64,000 nt of DNA from JB111 sp052093225 (GTDB lineage Bacteria > Actinomycetota > Actinomycetes > Actinomycetales > Actinomycetaceae). Where the stretch lies: assembly GCA_052093225.1 (NCBI GenBank), contig JBQDDG010000014.1:1-64000 (forward strand), given 5' to 3'. Of the stretch, positions 24,434 to 33,298 are shown piece after piece. A model generated the notes under the pieces. The model made no database searches. It was given only the letters and a program-made list of their open reading frames with translations, and was not told where the DNA came from. A program made the translations under genes and the position numbers. Every line of letters starts with the position of its first letter. Positions within the stretch are counted from its first letter, which is position 1.

Positions 24434-26260
24434 TCAATGGGTCGGCGTCGTCCCGTCGCCCCCGGGCCGCGGAGACCGCAGCGCGTCGTCGACCGCCTGG
24501 AGCTCCGCCGCGAGCTCCGCCGCCGGCCTGCGCTCGGTCACGCGGCGGGCGAGGACGGCCGCGAGCGCCTCGCGCGCCCGCCCGAACCGCTCCCGGCGGC
24601 CCCACAGGTGCTGGTGCCAGGACGCGCCGAGGACGAGGTAGCCGATGTCCGACAGGACCCGTTCCATCTCCCGGAAGGGGCCAACCTCCTCCGGCGCGTC
24701 GGCGAGGGCCCGCCGCGCGACGGTGTCCGACTCGAGGAGCTCGACGTAGAGGTGCTGGCGTCGCCGGACGCCGTCGGGCGTGTCCTGCTCGCCCGCGACG
24801 AGGTCGGCGAGGACGGAGTCGAGCGCGACGGCGACCCGGCGGGCGTGCGCGCGCAGCACCACCTCCTTGCCGCCCAGCCCGCTGAGGACGAGCACGACGA
24901 CGGCCGTCCCGACCCCGATCAACGTGTCGAGGAAGCGGTCCCACACGATCGTGTCGGTGTCCATGTCCGTCACGGTGGCCGAGATCGTCATCGCCAGCGG
25001 CGTGATGAGGGTGACCGCGAGGACGTAGTTGCGCGCGACGACCATCTCGATCGTGCCCTGGAGCAGGACGACGAGGAGCACCAGCCACCAGCCCTGCGGA
25101 TCGACGAGCAGGACGAGGCTGAAGACCCCGAGGCCGAGCAGCGTGCCGACGACCCGCTGCAGGGCCTTGGTCGCCTGCGCGTACCTCGTCCCGCCCGTCT
25201 GGACGATGAGCGCGGCGAAGACGACCGCCCAGTACACGTGGTCGTTGCCCAGCAGCGTCGCCACGGTGCCGGCGACGGCGGTCGCGACGAGGAGGCGCAG
25301 CGCGACGAGCATGCTCTCCGAGGGCCACCAGGCCGCCTGGCGCAGGAGGTACCCGGCGTCTGGGCGCCCGAGGGAGGAGTAGCGCACCTGGGTGCGCTCG
25401 ACCTGTCGCTGCTCGGCATCGGTGCGGCCGTAGTCGGCCTCCGGCGTCTCCACGGTGTCGGTCGCCGGCTCGTCGGCCCGGTCGGCGTCGCTCTCCCACG
25501 GCTGGGGATCGACGCCGGCCACGAGGCCGCTGAGCCGCGCCGTCGTGGCGACGTAGCGGTCGTGCGCGCTCTCGAGCCGCGGGCGGAAGCCGCCGGCCTC
25601 CCCGCCGTCGGTCACCGCCGTCCACGCGGCGTGGAGGGCCGCGGACGCCTCGGCGCGGCGCCGGTCGAGCGCGGCGGGGTCACCGGCGGTCGCCGCCTGG
25701 TCGAAGCTCCACACGCTGGACTCGGCGGACCGCACGGCGGCCTCCTCGATCCCGTGCCGCCCCAGCCAGATGTCCGAGGTCCCGACGACGACGGAGGTCA
25801 CCGCCCCGACCGCCGCCATCCCGAGGATGAGCGCGGGTGAGGTGCCGCCGGCCGCAGCGAGGTTCGAGACCCCGGCGCCGAGGGCGAAGAAGAAGACGCC
25901 GGGCGGCCCGATCCGCAGCGCGTGGGCCACGAAGCCGACGACGCCGCACAGGAGCACGAACGTCACCAGCGACACCCAGATGTTGACCAAGCTCAGCACG
26001 CCGACGAGGCTGCACAGCCACATGCCCACGCCGACGCCGCCGACGAGGCCGACCCTGCGACGAGCCGGCGCGCCGGCGCCGTAGAGGATCGAGAAGCCGC
26101 CGAGGCTCGTGAGGAATCCGGCGGCCGGATAGCCGACGGCGGTCGCCACGACGACGGGGAGCCCGATCGCCGTCGCCGCACGCAGGGCGACGGCGAGGCG
26201 CGGCGGGCTCGGCTAGATCGTCACCAGGCTCCGCAGGTCCACGAACGGTCGGCGGGTCAT
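24434..26260 (-). pseudogene. FUSC/aromatic acid exporter-like membrane protein interrupted by in-frame TAG
   Basis: From 26149 to 24434 a 571-aa frame shows two blocks of TM helices around a hydrophilic middle region and 'LLGNDHVYWAVVFAALIVQTGG', which is FUSC/YccS-like. The natural N-terminus seems to lie upstream in the same frame: ATG 26260 gives MTRRPFVDLRSLVTI, then TAG (26213-26215), then PSPPRLAVALRAATAIGLP, which completes the first TM helix. No ATG, GTG or TTG start lies between TAG and GTG 26149. Either the gene is broken by a nonsense mutation (or base error), or a shortened protein lacking the first half of TM1 is made from GTG 26149. Confidence 0.7.
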
Positions 26261-26381
26261 CGTGGGCCGCCGTCCGCCGTCGGGGAGGAGAAGCTCTGCC
26301 GCTCCTCGCCCGTGCCGTCCACGGGGGTCATGGTAGGCCCGGCCGGTGCGTGGGCGCCGCCCGACCACTAGCGTCGGGCCC

Positions 26382-27674
26382 ATGCCGACGACGCACGACG
26401 CGCGCACCGCCCGGGTGGCGGAGGTCATGGCCGACCACGCGAGCGAGCGTGCCGCACCCGGGGCACCCGGCGCCGTCTGGGCGATCGCGTCCGGGCCTCG
26501 CGAGGACCGCCGCACGACGGTCGCCGCGACGGGCGGGCTCGCGGAGGACACACTGTTCCGCACGGCGTCGGTGACGAAGCTGACGACGACGGTGCTCGTC
26601 CTCGCCCTCGTGGAGGACGGCGTGCTCGCCCTCGACTCCCCGCTCACGCGGTGGGTGCCGACCTGGCGCGGGCGCGAGGTGCTGCGCGTACGTCACGGCG
26701 GCGTCGAGGACACCGTGCCGGCCGCGCGCGACCTCACCGTCCGCGACCTGCTGCTCATGGGGCTCGGGCTGGGCTACGACCTCGCGGCCCCGCCGGACGA
26801 CGAGCTGACCGCCGCGAGCATGGACGCCGGGATCATGAGCGGCTGGAGCGGGCCGGCGCTCGACCCTGAGCAGTGGGCGCTGCGCGTGGCCTCGCTCCCG
26901 ATGCACCACCAGCCCGGGCGGGGGTGGCTCTACCAGTCCTCGTTCGACGCGCTGACGGTGGTCGTCGAGCTCGCGACGGGGCGGAGGTTCGACGAGGTGC
27001 TGCGCGAGCGGGTGCTCGGCCCGGCGACGATGACGGAGACCGGGTACGCGGTGCCGGTGGGCGACCTGCACCGGGTGCCCGCGTTCGTGCAGCTCGGCGC
27101 GGACGGCGCGGCGACCGAGCTCGCACCTGCCGCGGAGCCGGCGCTCGCCGACCGCCCGGCGTTCTGCTCGGGCGCGGCGGGGCTCGTCTCGACGGCGAGC
27201 GACCTCCTGGCGTTCGCGCAGGTGCTCCTCGACGGCGGTGTCGGTCCGGGCGGTGTCGGTCTGGACAGCGGCCCGAGCAGCAGCGGCGCTCCCGACACCG
27301 GGGCCGCTCCGGGCAGCAGCGCCTCTCCGGGCCGCGGCGGACCGGACGGCGTTGCTCCTGTCGGCGTCGCTCCGGGCAGCGGGCGGATCCTCGGCGCCGG
27401 CTCGGTCGAGGCGATGCGGACCGACGCCCTCTCCGACGAGACCCGCGAGATGGCGGCCGCGTTCCTCGAGCCCGGCTGGTCGTGGGGCCTCGGGGCGGGC
27501 ATCGACGACGCCGGCGGGTTCGGCTGGGACGGCGGAACGGGGACGAGCCTGTTCGTCTACCCGGAGCGACAGGTCGCCGGGGTGCTGCTCACCCGGCGCG
27601 GCATGGCGGGCCCGACGAGACCAACCTGGCTGACCGACTTCTGGTCGGCCGTGCTCGAGGACCCGCAGGGCTGA
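26382..27674 (+). CDS. Serine hydrolase, beta-lactamase class C / esterase family
   Basis: The product is 430 aa. The active-site S-x-x-K is 'TASVTKL', the Y-x-S/N element is 'WLYQSSFDAL', and 'WDGGTGTS' replaces the KTG/HxG strand. This matches EstB-like esterases and D-amino-acid-type peptidases rather than a clinical beta-lactamase. There is no signal peptide, so it is cytoplasmic. A Gly/Ser/Ala/Pro-rich insert of about 45 residues (27235-27390) interrupts the domain. ATG 26382 is 7 nt after TAGCGT. Confidence 0.88.
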   Translation: MPTTHDARTARVAEVMADHASERAAPGAPGAVWAIASGPREDRRTTVAATGGLAEDTLFRTASVTKLTTTVLVLALVEDGVLALDSPLTRWVPTWRGREVLRVRHGGVEDTVPAARDLTVRDLLLMGLGLGYDLAAPPDDELTAASMDAGIMSGWSGPALDPEQWALRVASLPMHHQPGRGWLYQSSFDALTVVVELATGRRFDEVLRERVLGPATMTETGYAVPVGDLHRVPAFVQLGADGAATELAPAAEPALADRPAFCSGAAGLVSTASDLLAFAQVLLDGGVGPGGVGLDSGPSSSGAPDTGAAPGSSASPGRGGPDGVAPVGVAPGSGRILGAGSVEAMRTDALSDETREMAAAFLEPGWSWGLGAGIDDAGGFGWDGGTGTSLFVYPERQVAGVLLTRRGMAGPTRPTWLTDFWSAVLEDPQG

Positions 27675-27751
27675 CGCCGGAGCCGGACGGCCCGCCGGAT
27701 CGCAGGCTCGGCGTCGGGGCCGGACCGCGGGGTGGGAGACCCGCCCAGCTC

Positions 27752-28369
27752 CTACCCCCAGGACTGGCGCAGCGTGCGCGTGCGGCGGGTCTGGCGGACC
27801 TGGACGAAGATCCCGGCGACGACGAGGGCGAGCTGGCCGACGTACCAGAGGGGCTGATCGACGAGGGCGACGCGGGTGTCGGCGTAACGGTCGAGGTCGG
27901 CCTCGCCGAGCAGCAGCATGAGTCCGCCGACGACGGCGCTCGCACCCGCCAACGCGCTGAGGACGACGAGGACGAGGTCGGGCATGTCCGTGACCGCAGC
28001 GATGAGCCCGAGCACCACGCCGCCGAGCACGCCCACGAGCGTGATCATCCACGGTTCGGAGACGCCGAGGGCGCCGGCGACGGTGCGGCCGAGCACGAAC
28101 CCTGTCGACACGAACGCGAGCACGACGGCGATCGTGAAGAACACGAAGGCCAGCCAGGCGAAGACGACGGCGAGGACGATCGCGGCGACCCAGCCCGCCG
28201 TCGTCGCGAGGAGTCCCTCGCCGGTCACCTCGGCCACGACCACCATGCCCAGTCCGAAGCCGATGAACGCGCCCCACAGGGCGAGCAGGACCCGCATGGC
28301 GCCGCGCCCGCGGAAGCACAGCAGCAGTCCGATGACCAGGGCAATCACGCCCACGACGACGTCGCTCAT
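27752..28369 (-). CDS. DUF4203/TMEM198-like membrane protein
   Basis: The product is 205 aa with seven predicted TM helices. The N-terminal 'GVIALVIGLLLCFRGRGAMRVLLALWGAFIGFGLG' (in parts) matches the TM198/DUF4203 family of unknown function. The C-terminus is basic. Its upstream region is the start of a 0.7-kb repeat-filled stretch. Confidence 0.8.
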   Translation of the reverse strand: MSDVVVGVIALVIGLLLCFRGRGAMRVLLALWGAFIGFGLGMVVVAEVTGEGLLATTAGWVAAIVLAVVFAWLAFVFFTIAVVLAFVSTGFVLGRTVAGALGVSEPWMITLVGVLGGVVLGLIAAVTDMPDLVLVVLSALAGASAVVGGLMLLLGEADLDRYADTRVALVDQPLWYVGQLALVVAGIFVQVRQTRRTRTLRQSWG

Positions 28370-28436
28370 CCCAGTACTCCTTCAACGTGCGTGGTGGCAG
28401 TGTGCGGCACAGCCGGTCCGGTGCAGCGTGCGTGGT

Positions 28437-28520
28437 GCTCAGTCCGTCGCGGTGTGCATGGCTTCCGGCCTGCCGCGGTGTGCACGGCGCTCAGTCCATT
28501 GCGGTGTGCACGGACGCCGG
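28437..28520. repeat. Direct repeats GCTCAGTCC and GCGGTGTGCAYGG
   Basis: GCTCAGTCC occurs at 28437 and again at 28489, 52 bp apart. Each copy is followed by GCGGTGTGCAYGG, with a third GCGGTGTGCACGG between them. This lies just upstream of the DUF4203 gene and is distinct from the CGASTCGTAC array that follows. Confidence 0.7.
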
Positions 28521-28587
28521 CCGGTCGGGACCGACTCCTCCATGATCGCCCCCGACGCCGCCCCTGTGGGGCCCGGCCCCTGTGGCT

Positions 28588-29106
28588 CGACTCGTACTCC
28601 TGGAGCTCGAGTCGTACCCCCACGCCCCGCTCCGCTTCCTCCGGCACCCCCAGTCGTATCTCCGCAGCTCGACTCGTCCTCCCGGGGCCCGAGTCGTACC
28701 CCCACGCTCGAGACGTACGTCCAGGAAGTACAACTCGGCCCACCAGGTACGACTCGCCACCCGAAAGTACGACTCGGCGCGCGAGGGGACCGGGGCTCGA
28801 CTGCTCCTGGCTCCACTCGCGCCTTCACGCCCGCAGTCCTCACCCCCACCTCGAGTCGTACTCCTGGGGCTCGAGTCGTACCCCCACGCTCGAGTCGTAC
28901 GTCCAGGAAGTACGACTCGGCCCACCAGGTACGACTCGGCGCCGGAAAGTACGAGTCGGCGCGCGAGGGAGCGGGCGGATCGCCCACCAGGTACGAGTCG
29001 GCACCCGAAAGTACGAATCGGCGCGCAAGGGACCGGGCGGGGCGCCCAGGAGGTACGAGTCGGCGCCGGAAAGTACGACTCGCCGCGCGAGAGCCCGGCC
29101 CTCGCC
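28588..29106. repeat. Array of about 19 CGASTCGTAC decamers, in forward then reverse blocks
   Basis: No gene is seen from 28370 to 29120. Forward sites (CGA[C/G]TCGTAC or one or two mismatches) start at 28588, 28608, 28651, 28670, 28690, 28709, 28852, 28872 and 28891. Reverse sites (GTACGASTCG type) start at 28728, 28747, 28767, 28910, 28929, 28949, 28991, 29011, 29053 and 29073. Neighbouring sites are mostly 19-20 bp apart (two helical turns). The layout is forward block, reverse block, forward block, reverse block, with 28891-28919 forming a perfect 10-bp inverted repeat around a 9-nt loop. The reverse sites sit in 62-bp tandem units (28739-28800, 28921-28982, 28983-29044, 29045-29106). Confidence 0.9.
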
Positions 29107-29120
29107 TGCTCCCGACCCGC

Positions 29121-30632
29121 CTACTCCTGGGCGAGCAGCTCCACGCCGGCCCCGATGATCGTCGTCGCGCGCAGCTGGTCGATCTGCTCCTCGCTGCGGG
29201 TCTGCACGATGAGCACCTGCCCGTCGCCCTCCTCGTCGGAGCCCGACTCGACATAGAACGAGAACGCGAGCACGCCCGGCGCGGAGCCGCCCTTGAACCC
29301 CTGGTACGACGCCCCCTCGGGGACGGCGACCCCCGGGTTCGCGGAGAGGATGTCGCGGACGGGCTCCCCCGCCTCCTCGCCGGCCTGCTCCTGGAGCCGC
29401 GCGAACGTCGAGCACACGTCCTCGCCGGTGAGCATCCAGCCCACGCCGCCCGGCCACCGGGGCTCGGTGACGGCACCCGGCTCGAGGTCCAGCTCGGCGG
29501 GCAGCTGGTCGAGGACGGCCTGGCGCTCCTCCGGCGTCCCGGCCGCCGCCCACTGCTCCCGCAGGGCGTCGTCGGCCTGCCAGCCGAGCTGGAAGAACTG
29601 GCGCGTGCTCGCCACCGGGAGCACCCGCGAGGTGTCCAGGCCGGCCGCCTCGGCCGCACCGGCGATCGCGTCCTGGCCGACGGCGTCGAGCAGGAGGTCG
29701 GTCGCGGTGTTGTCGCTGATCGAGATCATCAGCTCGGCGGCCTCCTGGACGGTGACCGTCGAACCGGCCTCGCGCTCCTGGAGGATCCCGGAGGGCAGGC
29801 TGCGGAGCTCGTCCGTGATCGCCAGGTCGTCGTCCCAGGCCAGGTCACCGGCCTCGACGGCGTCGGCCACCGCGGACAGGACGATGAGCTTGAAGACAGA
29901 GCCGCTCGGTGCGGGCTCGCCGCCCTCGGTGACGCCGTCGGTGGTGTGCTCGATCGTGCACTGCCCGTCCGCGACGCTCCCGACGACGACCTGGCTCTCG
30001 CCGCCGAGCTCCTCGAGCGCCGTGTCGAGGTCCCCCCAGCCGCTGAGCTCGGGCGGCTCGCCGGAGGTGTCGGGCACGAAGCTGAGTCCGGCGAGCCGCC
30101 CGTCGTCGCCGAGGACGGCGTTCATCAGGAGGTCTCCGGCCTCCGCCTGGAGGCGTACGTCCGCCCTCGGCTGCGTCGAGTCCGTCTGGACCGCCGCGGT
30201 CACGGTGTACGGGCCGCCCGCGCGGAGCTGAGCGAAGAGGGTCGCGAACTGCTCGGCAGGGACCTGGGCGAGCATCTCGTCGGACATCCGCTCCTCGACC
30301 TCGGCCGCCTCCGGGTCCTCGGCGCCGGGCTCCAGCAGCGCGAGCACCCACTCGACGTGGTCGAGGAGCTCGGGGTTCGTCACGTGGTCCGCGGGGTCGA
30401 CGGCGTCTGCCGCGCCATCGGAGGGGCTCTCGCCCGAGGCGCTCTCGCCGCCCGACGCCGTCTCGTCACCCTGGCCGTCGCTCGCCCCTTCCGAGGCGGC
30501 CCCGTCCCCCGACGTCGACGCCTCGGCGGGCGGGTCCGTCTCGTCGTCCGAACCGGTCCCGCAGCCGGCGAGCAGGAGGGCGGCCGCGAGGCCGGCGGTC
30601 AACGGGAGGCGGGCGCGCGTCGTCGGACTCAT
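29121..30632 (-). CDS. Class A beta-lactamase-like lipoprotein
   Basis: The product is 503 aa. It has a signal peptide with lipobox 'AAALLLAGCGTG', then an acidic Ser/Gly-rich linker of about 70 residues. A first domain (about 105-230) is NTF2-like in look. The C-terminal penicilloyl-serine-transferase domain shows S-x-x-K in 'PSGSVFKLIVL', S-D-N in 'MISISDNTATD' and K-G-G in 'GFKGGSAPG'. These are class A-type motifs, though KTG is KGG. It is probably a surface-anchored serine hydrolase; whether it hydrolyses beta-lactams is unknown. It starts 5 bp after the TetR stop and is likely co-transcribed with it. Confidence 0.88.
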   Translation of the reverse strand: MSPTTRARLPLTAGLAAALLLAGCGTGSDDETDPPAEASTSGDGAASEGASDGQGDETASGGESASGESPSDGAADAVDPADHVTNPELLDHVEWVLALLEPGAEDPEAAEVEERMSDEMLAQVPAEQFATLFAQLRAGGPYTVTAAVQTDSTQPRADVRLQAEAGDLLMNAVLGDDGRLAGLSFVPDTSGEPPELSGWGDLDTALEELGGESQVVVGSVADGQCTIEHTTDGVTEGGEPAPSGSVFKLIVLSAVADAVEAGDLAWDDDLAITDELRSLPSGILQEREAGSTVTVQEAAELMISISDNTATDLLLDAVGQDAIAGAAEAAGLDTSRVLPVASTRQFFQLGWQADDALREQWAAAGTPEERQAVLDQLPAELDLEPGAVTEPRWPGGVGWMLTGEDVCSTFARLQEQAGEEAGEPVRDILSANPGVAVPEGASYQGFKGGSAPGVLAFSFYVESGSDEEGDGQVLIVQTRSEEQIDQLRATTIIGAGVELLAQE

Positions 30633-30637
30633 CGGGG

Positions 30638-31240
30638 TCAGTCTGGCAGAGCGGGACCCGCGAGCAAGGCCCTGACCTGCGCATGCAGCACCGGGACCTC
30701 GTCGGGGGCATGGACGTGGCCGCCCGCGACGGCGGAGGCGAACCCGTCCACCAGGAGGAGCACCCACGCCGTGAGCCGCTCGGGAGAGAGGTCGCTCCGT
30801 GCATCACCGGCCCGCTGCGCGCGCGCCACCCAACGCCCGAGCTGCTCGCGCGCCGCGCGCTCCTCCGCCTCGAGGGCGGCGACGACGTCGGGCCGGTGGG
30901 TCATCGCGCCGACCGCACGCACGAAGCCGGCGGCGCGCGGGTCCGCGAGGTCGGCGACGGCGAGGTCGACGTAGTCGGCGAGGACCTTCAGCGGAGGGGC
31001 GTCGTCGTCGAGGCCATCGAAGAACTCCCTGGTCTCGGCGGCCCCGAGCTCGAGGATCGCGACGACGAGCGCGTCCTTCGTCGGGAAATGGTGGAAGAAC
31101 GTGCCCGAGCCGACGCCGGCGACCCGGCAGATCTCGGCGGTCGTCGCGCCATGGCCGTGCCGGGCGAAGGCGGTGAGCCCGGCGTCGACCAGCTGGAGCC
31201 GTCTGGCGGCCCGCAGCTCAGGGTCGACGGGTCTGGCCAT
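30638..31240 (-). CDS. TetR family regulator
   Basis: The product is 200 aa. The N-terminal HTH is 'TTAEICRVAGVGSGTFFHHFPTKDALV', textbook TetR. The ATG is 6 nt after TAGGGT on the minus strand (plus 31247-31252), so it is leaderless. A large dyad lies between it and the divergent membrane-protein gene. It is followed by the beta-lactamase-like lipoprotein gene, which may share its control. Confidence 0.92.
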   Translation of the reverse strand: MARPVDPELRAARRLQLVDAGLTAFARHGHGATTAEICRVAGVGSGTFFHHFPTKDALVVAILELGAAETREFFDGLDDDAPPLKVLADYVDLAVADLADPRAAGFVRAVGAMTHRPDVVAALEAEERAAREQLGRWVARAQRAGDARSDLSPERLTAWVLLLVDGFASAVAGGHVHAPDEVPVLHAQVRALLAGPALPD

Positions 31241-31252
31241 GCCCCCACCCTA

Positions 31253-31278
31253 GTTAATGGAGTGACCACTCTGTTAAC
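31253..31278. promoter_or_regulatory. TetR operator between divergent genes
   Basis: GTTAATGGAGTG and CACTCTGTTAAC pair at 10 of 12 positions around a 2-bp centre. The right arm overlaps the TAACGT -10 (31275-31280) of the plus-strand gene, and the left end abuts the -10 of the TetR gene, so one bound dimer could shut both. Confidence 0.72.
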
Positions 31279-31286
31279 GTCGCGTC

Positions 31287-32336
31287 ATGCTCCCGCTGCG
31301 GCAGCGCCTCGTCTCGATCCTCGCGATCGCCCTCACCGCGCCGGTCTGCGCGGAGTTCCTCCAGGCCTACCTGGGCTTGACGGGCGACGCCGCCGAGCTC
31401 GCCGCCGCGGCGGTGTTCCTCGCGCCGCTCTACGGCGGTGCCGCCCTCCTCGTCCGCGACCTCGCGGTGCGCACCGGGCGCGGATGGACGGGGGTGCTCC
31501 TCCTCGCGGCGGCGTTCGGCCTCGCGATGACGGGCGTCATCGACCTGTCGATGTTCGCCGGCGACCGCCCCGACGTCGCCTACTGGGCCGAGCTCCGCGA
31601 GCCGACCCTGGTGGGCCCGCTCGGCCTCAGCGCCTACGCCACGTTCGTGTGGGTGCTCGGGCACGTGACCATGAGCGTCGGCGCGCCGCTCGCCGTCCAC
31701 GGTGCGCTCGCGCCCCGGCACGCGGGGCGGCCGCTGCTCGGGTGGTTCGGCACGGCGCTCACTGCCCTGGCGCTCCTCCTCGTCGCGGTCGCGGTCCACC
31801 TCGACGGGCGCGACATGTACGGGTACGCGCCGTCGGTGGCCCAGGTCGTCGGACCACTCGTCGGCGTGGCGGCGCTCGTCGCGCTCGCGCTGTCCCCGCT
31901 CGGCCGGCCGGTACGCCGCAGGGTCCCGGGGGCCGGGCCGCGCGTGCCGGCCTGGGCGATCGTCGCGGTGGGCGTGCTCGGCAAGGCCGTGCTCGACGTC
32001 GTCCCTCCCACCTGGACGGGCCTGACGCTCACGGCGGCCTACGTGGCCGTCCTTTGCTGGTGGCTACGGCGGATCGCTGCCGGCCGGCGGTGGGGCGCCC
32101 GGGAGATCGGCGTCCTCGGCGCCTCGCTCGTCGTCTCGACGGTGCTCATCGGCTTCCTCGCGCCGCTGCCCGAGGGCGTGACCATGACGGCCAAGGTCGG
32201 TCAGAACCTCGTGCTGCTCGCGGCCGCGGTCGCGGTGCTCGTCGCGGTGCTCCGGAAGAGCCCGCGCTACGACCCCGCGCTCGAGGCGATCCCCTTGCCG
32301 CCCCGCTCGGGCTTCGGCTTCCGCCCCTCCACGTAG
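31287..32336 (+). CDS. Multi-TM membrane protein of unknown function
   Basis: The product is 349 aa with about nine hydrophobic segments and no soluble domain. 'AEFLQAYLGLTGDAAEL' and 'FLAPLYGGAALLVRDLAVRTG' resemble conserved blocks in hypothetical actinobacterial membrane proteins, but I cannot name a family. ATG is 6 nt after TAACGT. The operator covering its -10 makes it a likely TetR target, perhaps an efflux or resistance function. Its last 70 bp overlap the convergent FNT gene. Confidence 0.75.
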   Translation: MLPLRQRLVSILAIALTAPVCAEFLQAYLGLTGDAAELAAAAVFLAPLYGGAALLVRDLAVRTGRGWTGVLLLAAAFGLAMTGVIDLSMFAGDRPDVAYWAELREPTLVGPLGLSAYATFVWVLGHVTMSVGAPLAVHGALAPRHAGRPLLGWFGTALTALALLLVAVAVHLDGRDMYGYAPSVAQVVGPLVGVAALVALALSPLGRPVRRRVPGAGPRVPAWAIVAVGVLGKAVLDVVPPTWTGLTLTAAYVAVLCWWLRRIAAGRRWGAREIGVLGASLVVSTVLIGFLAPLPEGVTMTAKVGQNLVLLAAAVAVLVAVLRKSPRYDPALEAIPLPPRSGFGFRPST

Positions 32337-33175
32337 TGGAAGATCGTCCAGTACAGGACCCCGATCATCACGCCGCCGCCGACGACGTTGCCGAGCGTGA
32401 CCGGAATCAGGTTGTCCAGGTAGAACGCGCCCCACGTGAGGTCGGAGTAGGCGGCCGCGTCGACCCCGGCGTTCGCGAAGAAGTCCGCGCCGGCGGTGTC
32501 CTTGATGAGGATCGCCAGCGGGATGAGGAACATGTTGGCCACCGAGTGCTCGAACCCGGAGGCGACGAACAGGGCGATCGGCATGGTGACGGCGAGGATC
32601 TTGTCCGTCGTCGTCCGGCCCGAGTAGGCGGCCCAGATCGCCAGGCAGACCATGAGGTTGCACAGGATGCCGAGGACGAACGCCTCGAGGAACGTGTGGG
32701 AGACCTTCGTCGTCGCCGCGTTGAGCACGACGACGCCCCAGCCGCCGTCCGCCTGCTCCCAGGTGCCGCCCACGAGCACGAGGACGACGATCGTCAGGGC
32801 GCCGAGGAAGTTGGCCACGTAGACGATGCCCCAGTTGCGCAGCAGCTGCAGCCAGGTGATCCGGCCGCTCGCCCGCGCGGTGAGAGTGAGGGTCGAGGAG
32901 GTGAACAGCTCCGCGCCCGTGAGGACCACGAGCGCGAGGCCGCTGGAGAAGACCAGGCCGCCGAGGACCTTGGCCACCCCGAAGGGCAGGTCCTGCGCGC
33001 CGACCTGGCTGGTCACGTAGAAGACGAACCCGAGCGCGATGTAGCCGCCCGCGGTGAGGCCGAGCAGGAGGGACTTCAGCGGCCGCCCGGTGGCCTTCGC
33101 GAAGGCGGCGTCCTCCGCCGTCTGCGCCATCTGCGCCGGGGTCGGCATCTCGGGGGGTCGACCGTCGTCGGCCAT
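32267..33175 (-). CDS. Formate/nitrite transporter (FNT) family channel
   Basis: The product is 302 aa with six TM helices. Family blocks are 'GAELFTSSTLTLTARASGR' (after TM2), 'GILCNLMVCLAIWAAYSGR' (the N-L-M-V-C-L signature) and 'ASGFEHSVANMF' (the central-histidine loop). FNT pores carry formate, nitrite or hydrosulfide. The cytochrome b/molybdopterin gene upstream on the same strand hints at anion redox metabolism. Its 3' end overlaps the convergent gene by 70 bp. Confidence 0.95.
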   Translation of the reverse strand: MADDGRPPEMPTPAQMAQTAEDAAFAKATGRPLKSLLLGLTAGGYIALGFVFYVTSQVGAQDLPFGVAKVLGGLVFSSGLALVVLTGAELFTSSTLTLTARASGRITWLQLLRNWGIVYVANFLGALTIVVLVLVGGTWEQADGGWGVVVLNAATTKVSHTFLEAFVLGILCNLMVCLAIWAAYSGRTTTDKILAVTMPIALFVASGFEHSVANMFLIPLAILIKDTAGADFFANAGVDAAAYSDLTWGAFYLDNLIPVTLGNVVGGGVMIGVLYWTIFHYVEGRKPKPERGGKGIASSAGS

Positions 33176-33298
33176 GTGTGCTCCTGGGTACGCGGGGACT
33201 TCTCGTCCGGTGGTGTCGGTGGTCGGCGTCCCGCGAGGCGTGCCTCGCGGGAGGCGGATCGACGTCGGGGCTCCGCGGACCCGGTGGTGCAGGTCCGG

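Noticed and set aside
28366..28925. Open frames through the repeat array as a repeat protein
   Set aside because: They arise from the DNA repeat itself, have no ribosome sites and occur in several frames at once.
28588..29106. CRISPR array
   Set aside because: The repeated unit is only 10 bp, changes orientation, and the intervals of about 10 bp are themselves repeated rather than unique. There are no cas genes.
29121..30632. Clinical class A beta-lactamase
   Set aside because: The S-x-x-K, S-D-N and K-G-G triad is present, but the large extra N-terminal domain and lipid anchor do not match resistance enzymes. The substrate is unknown.
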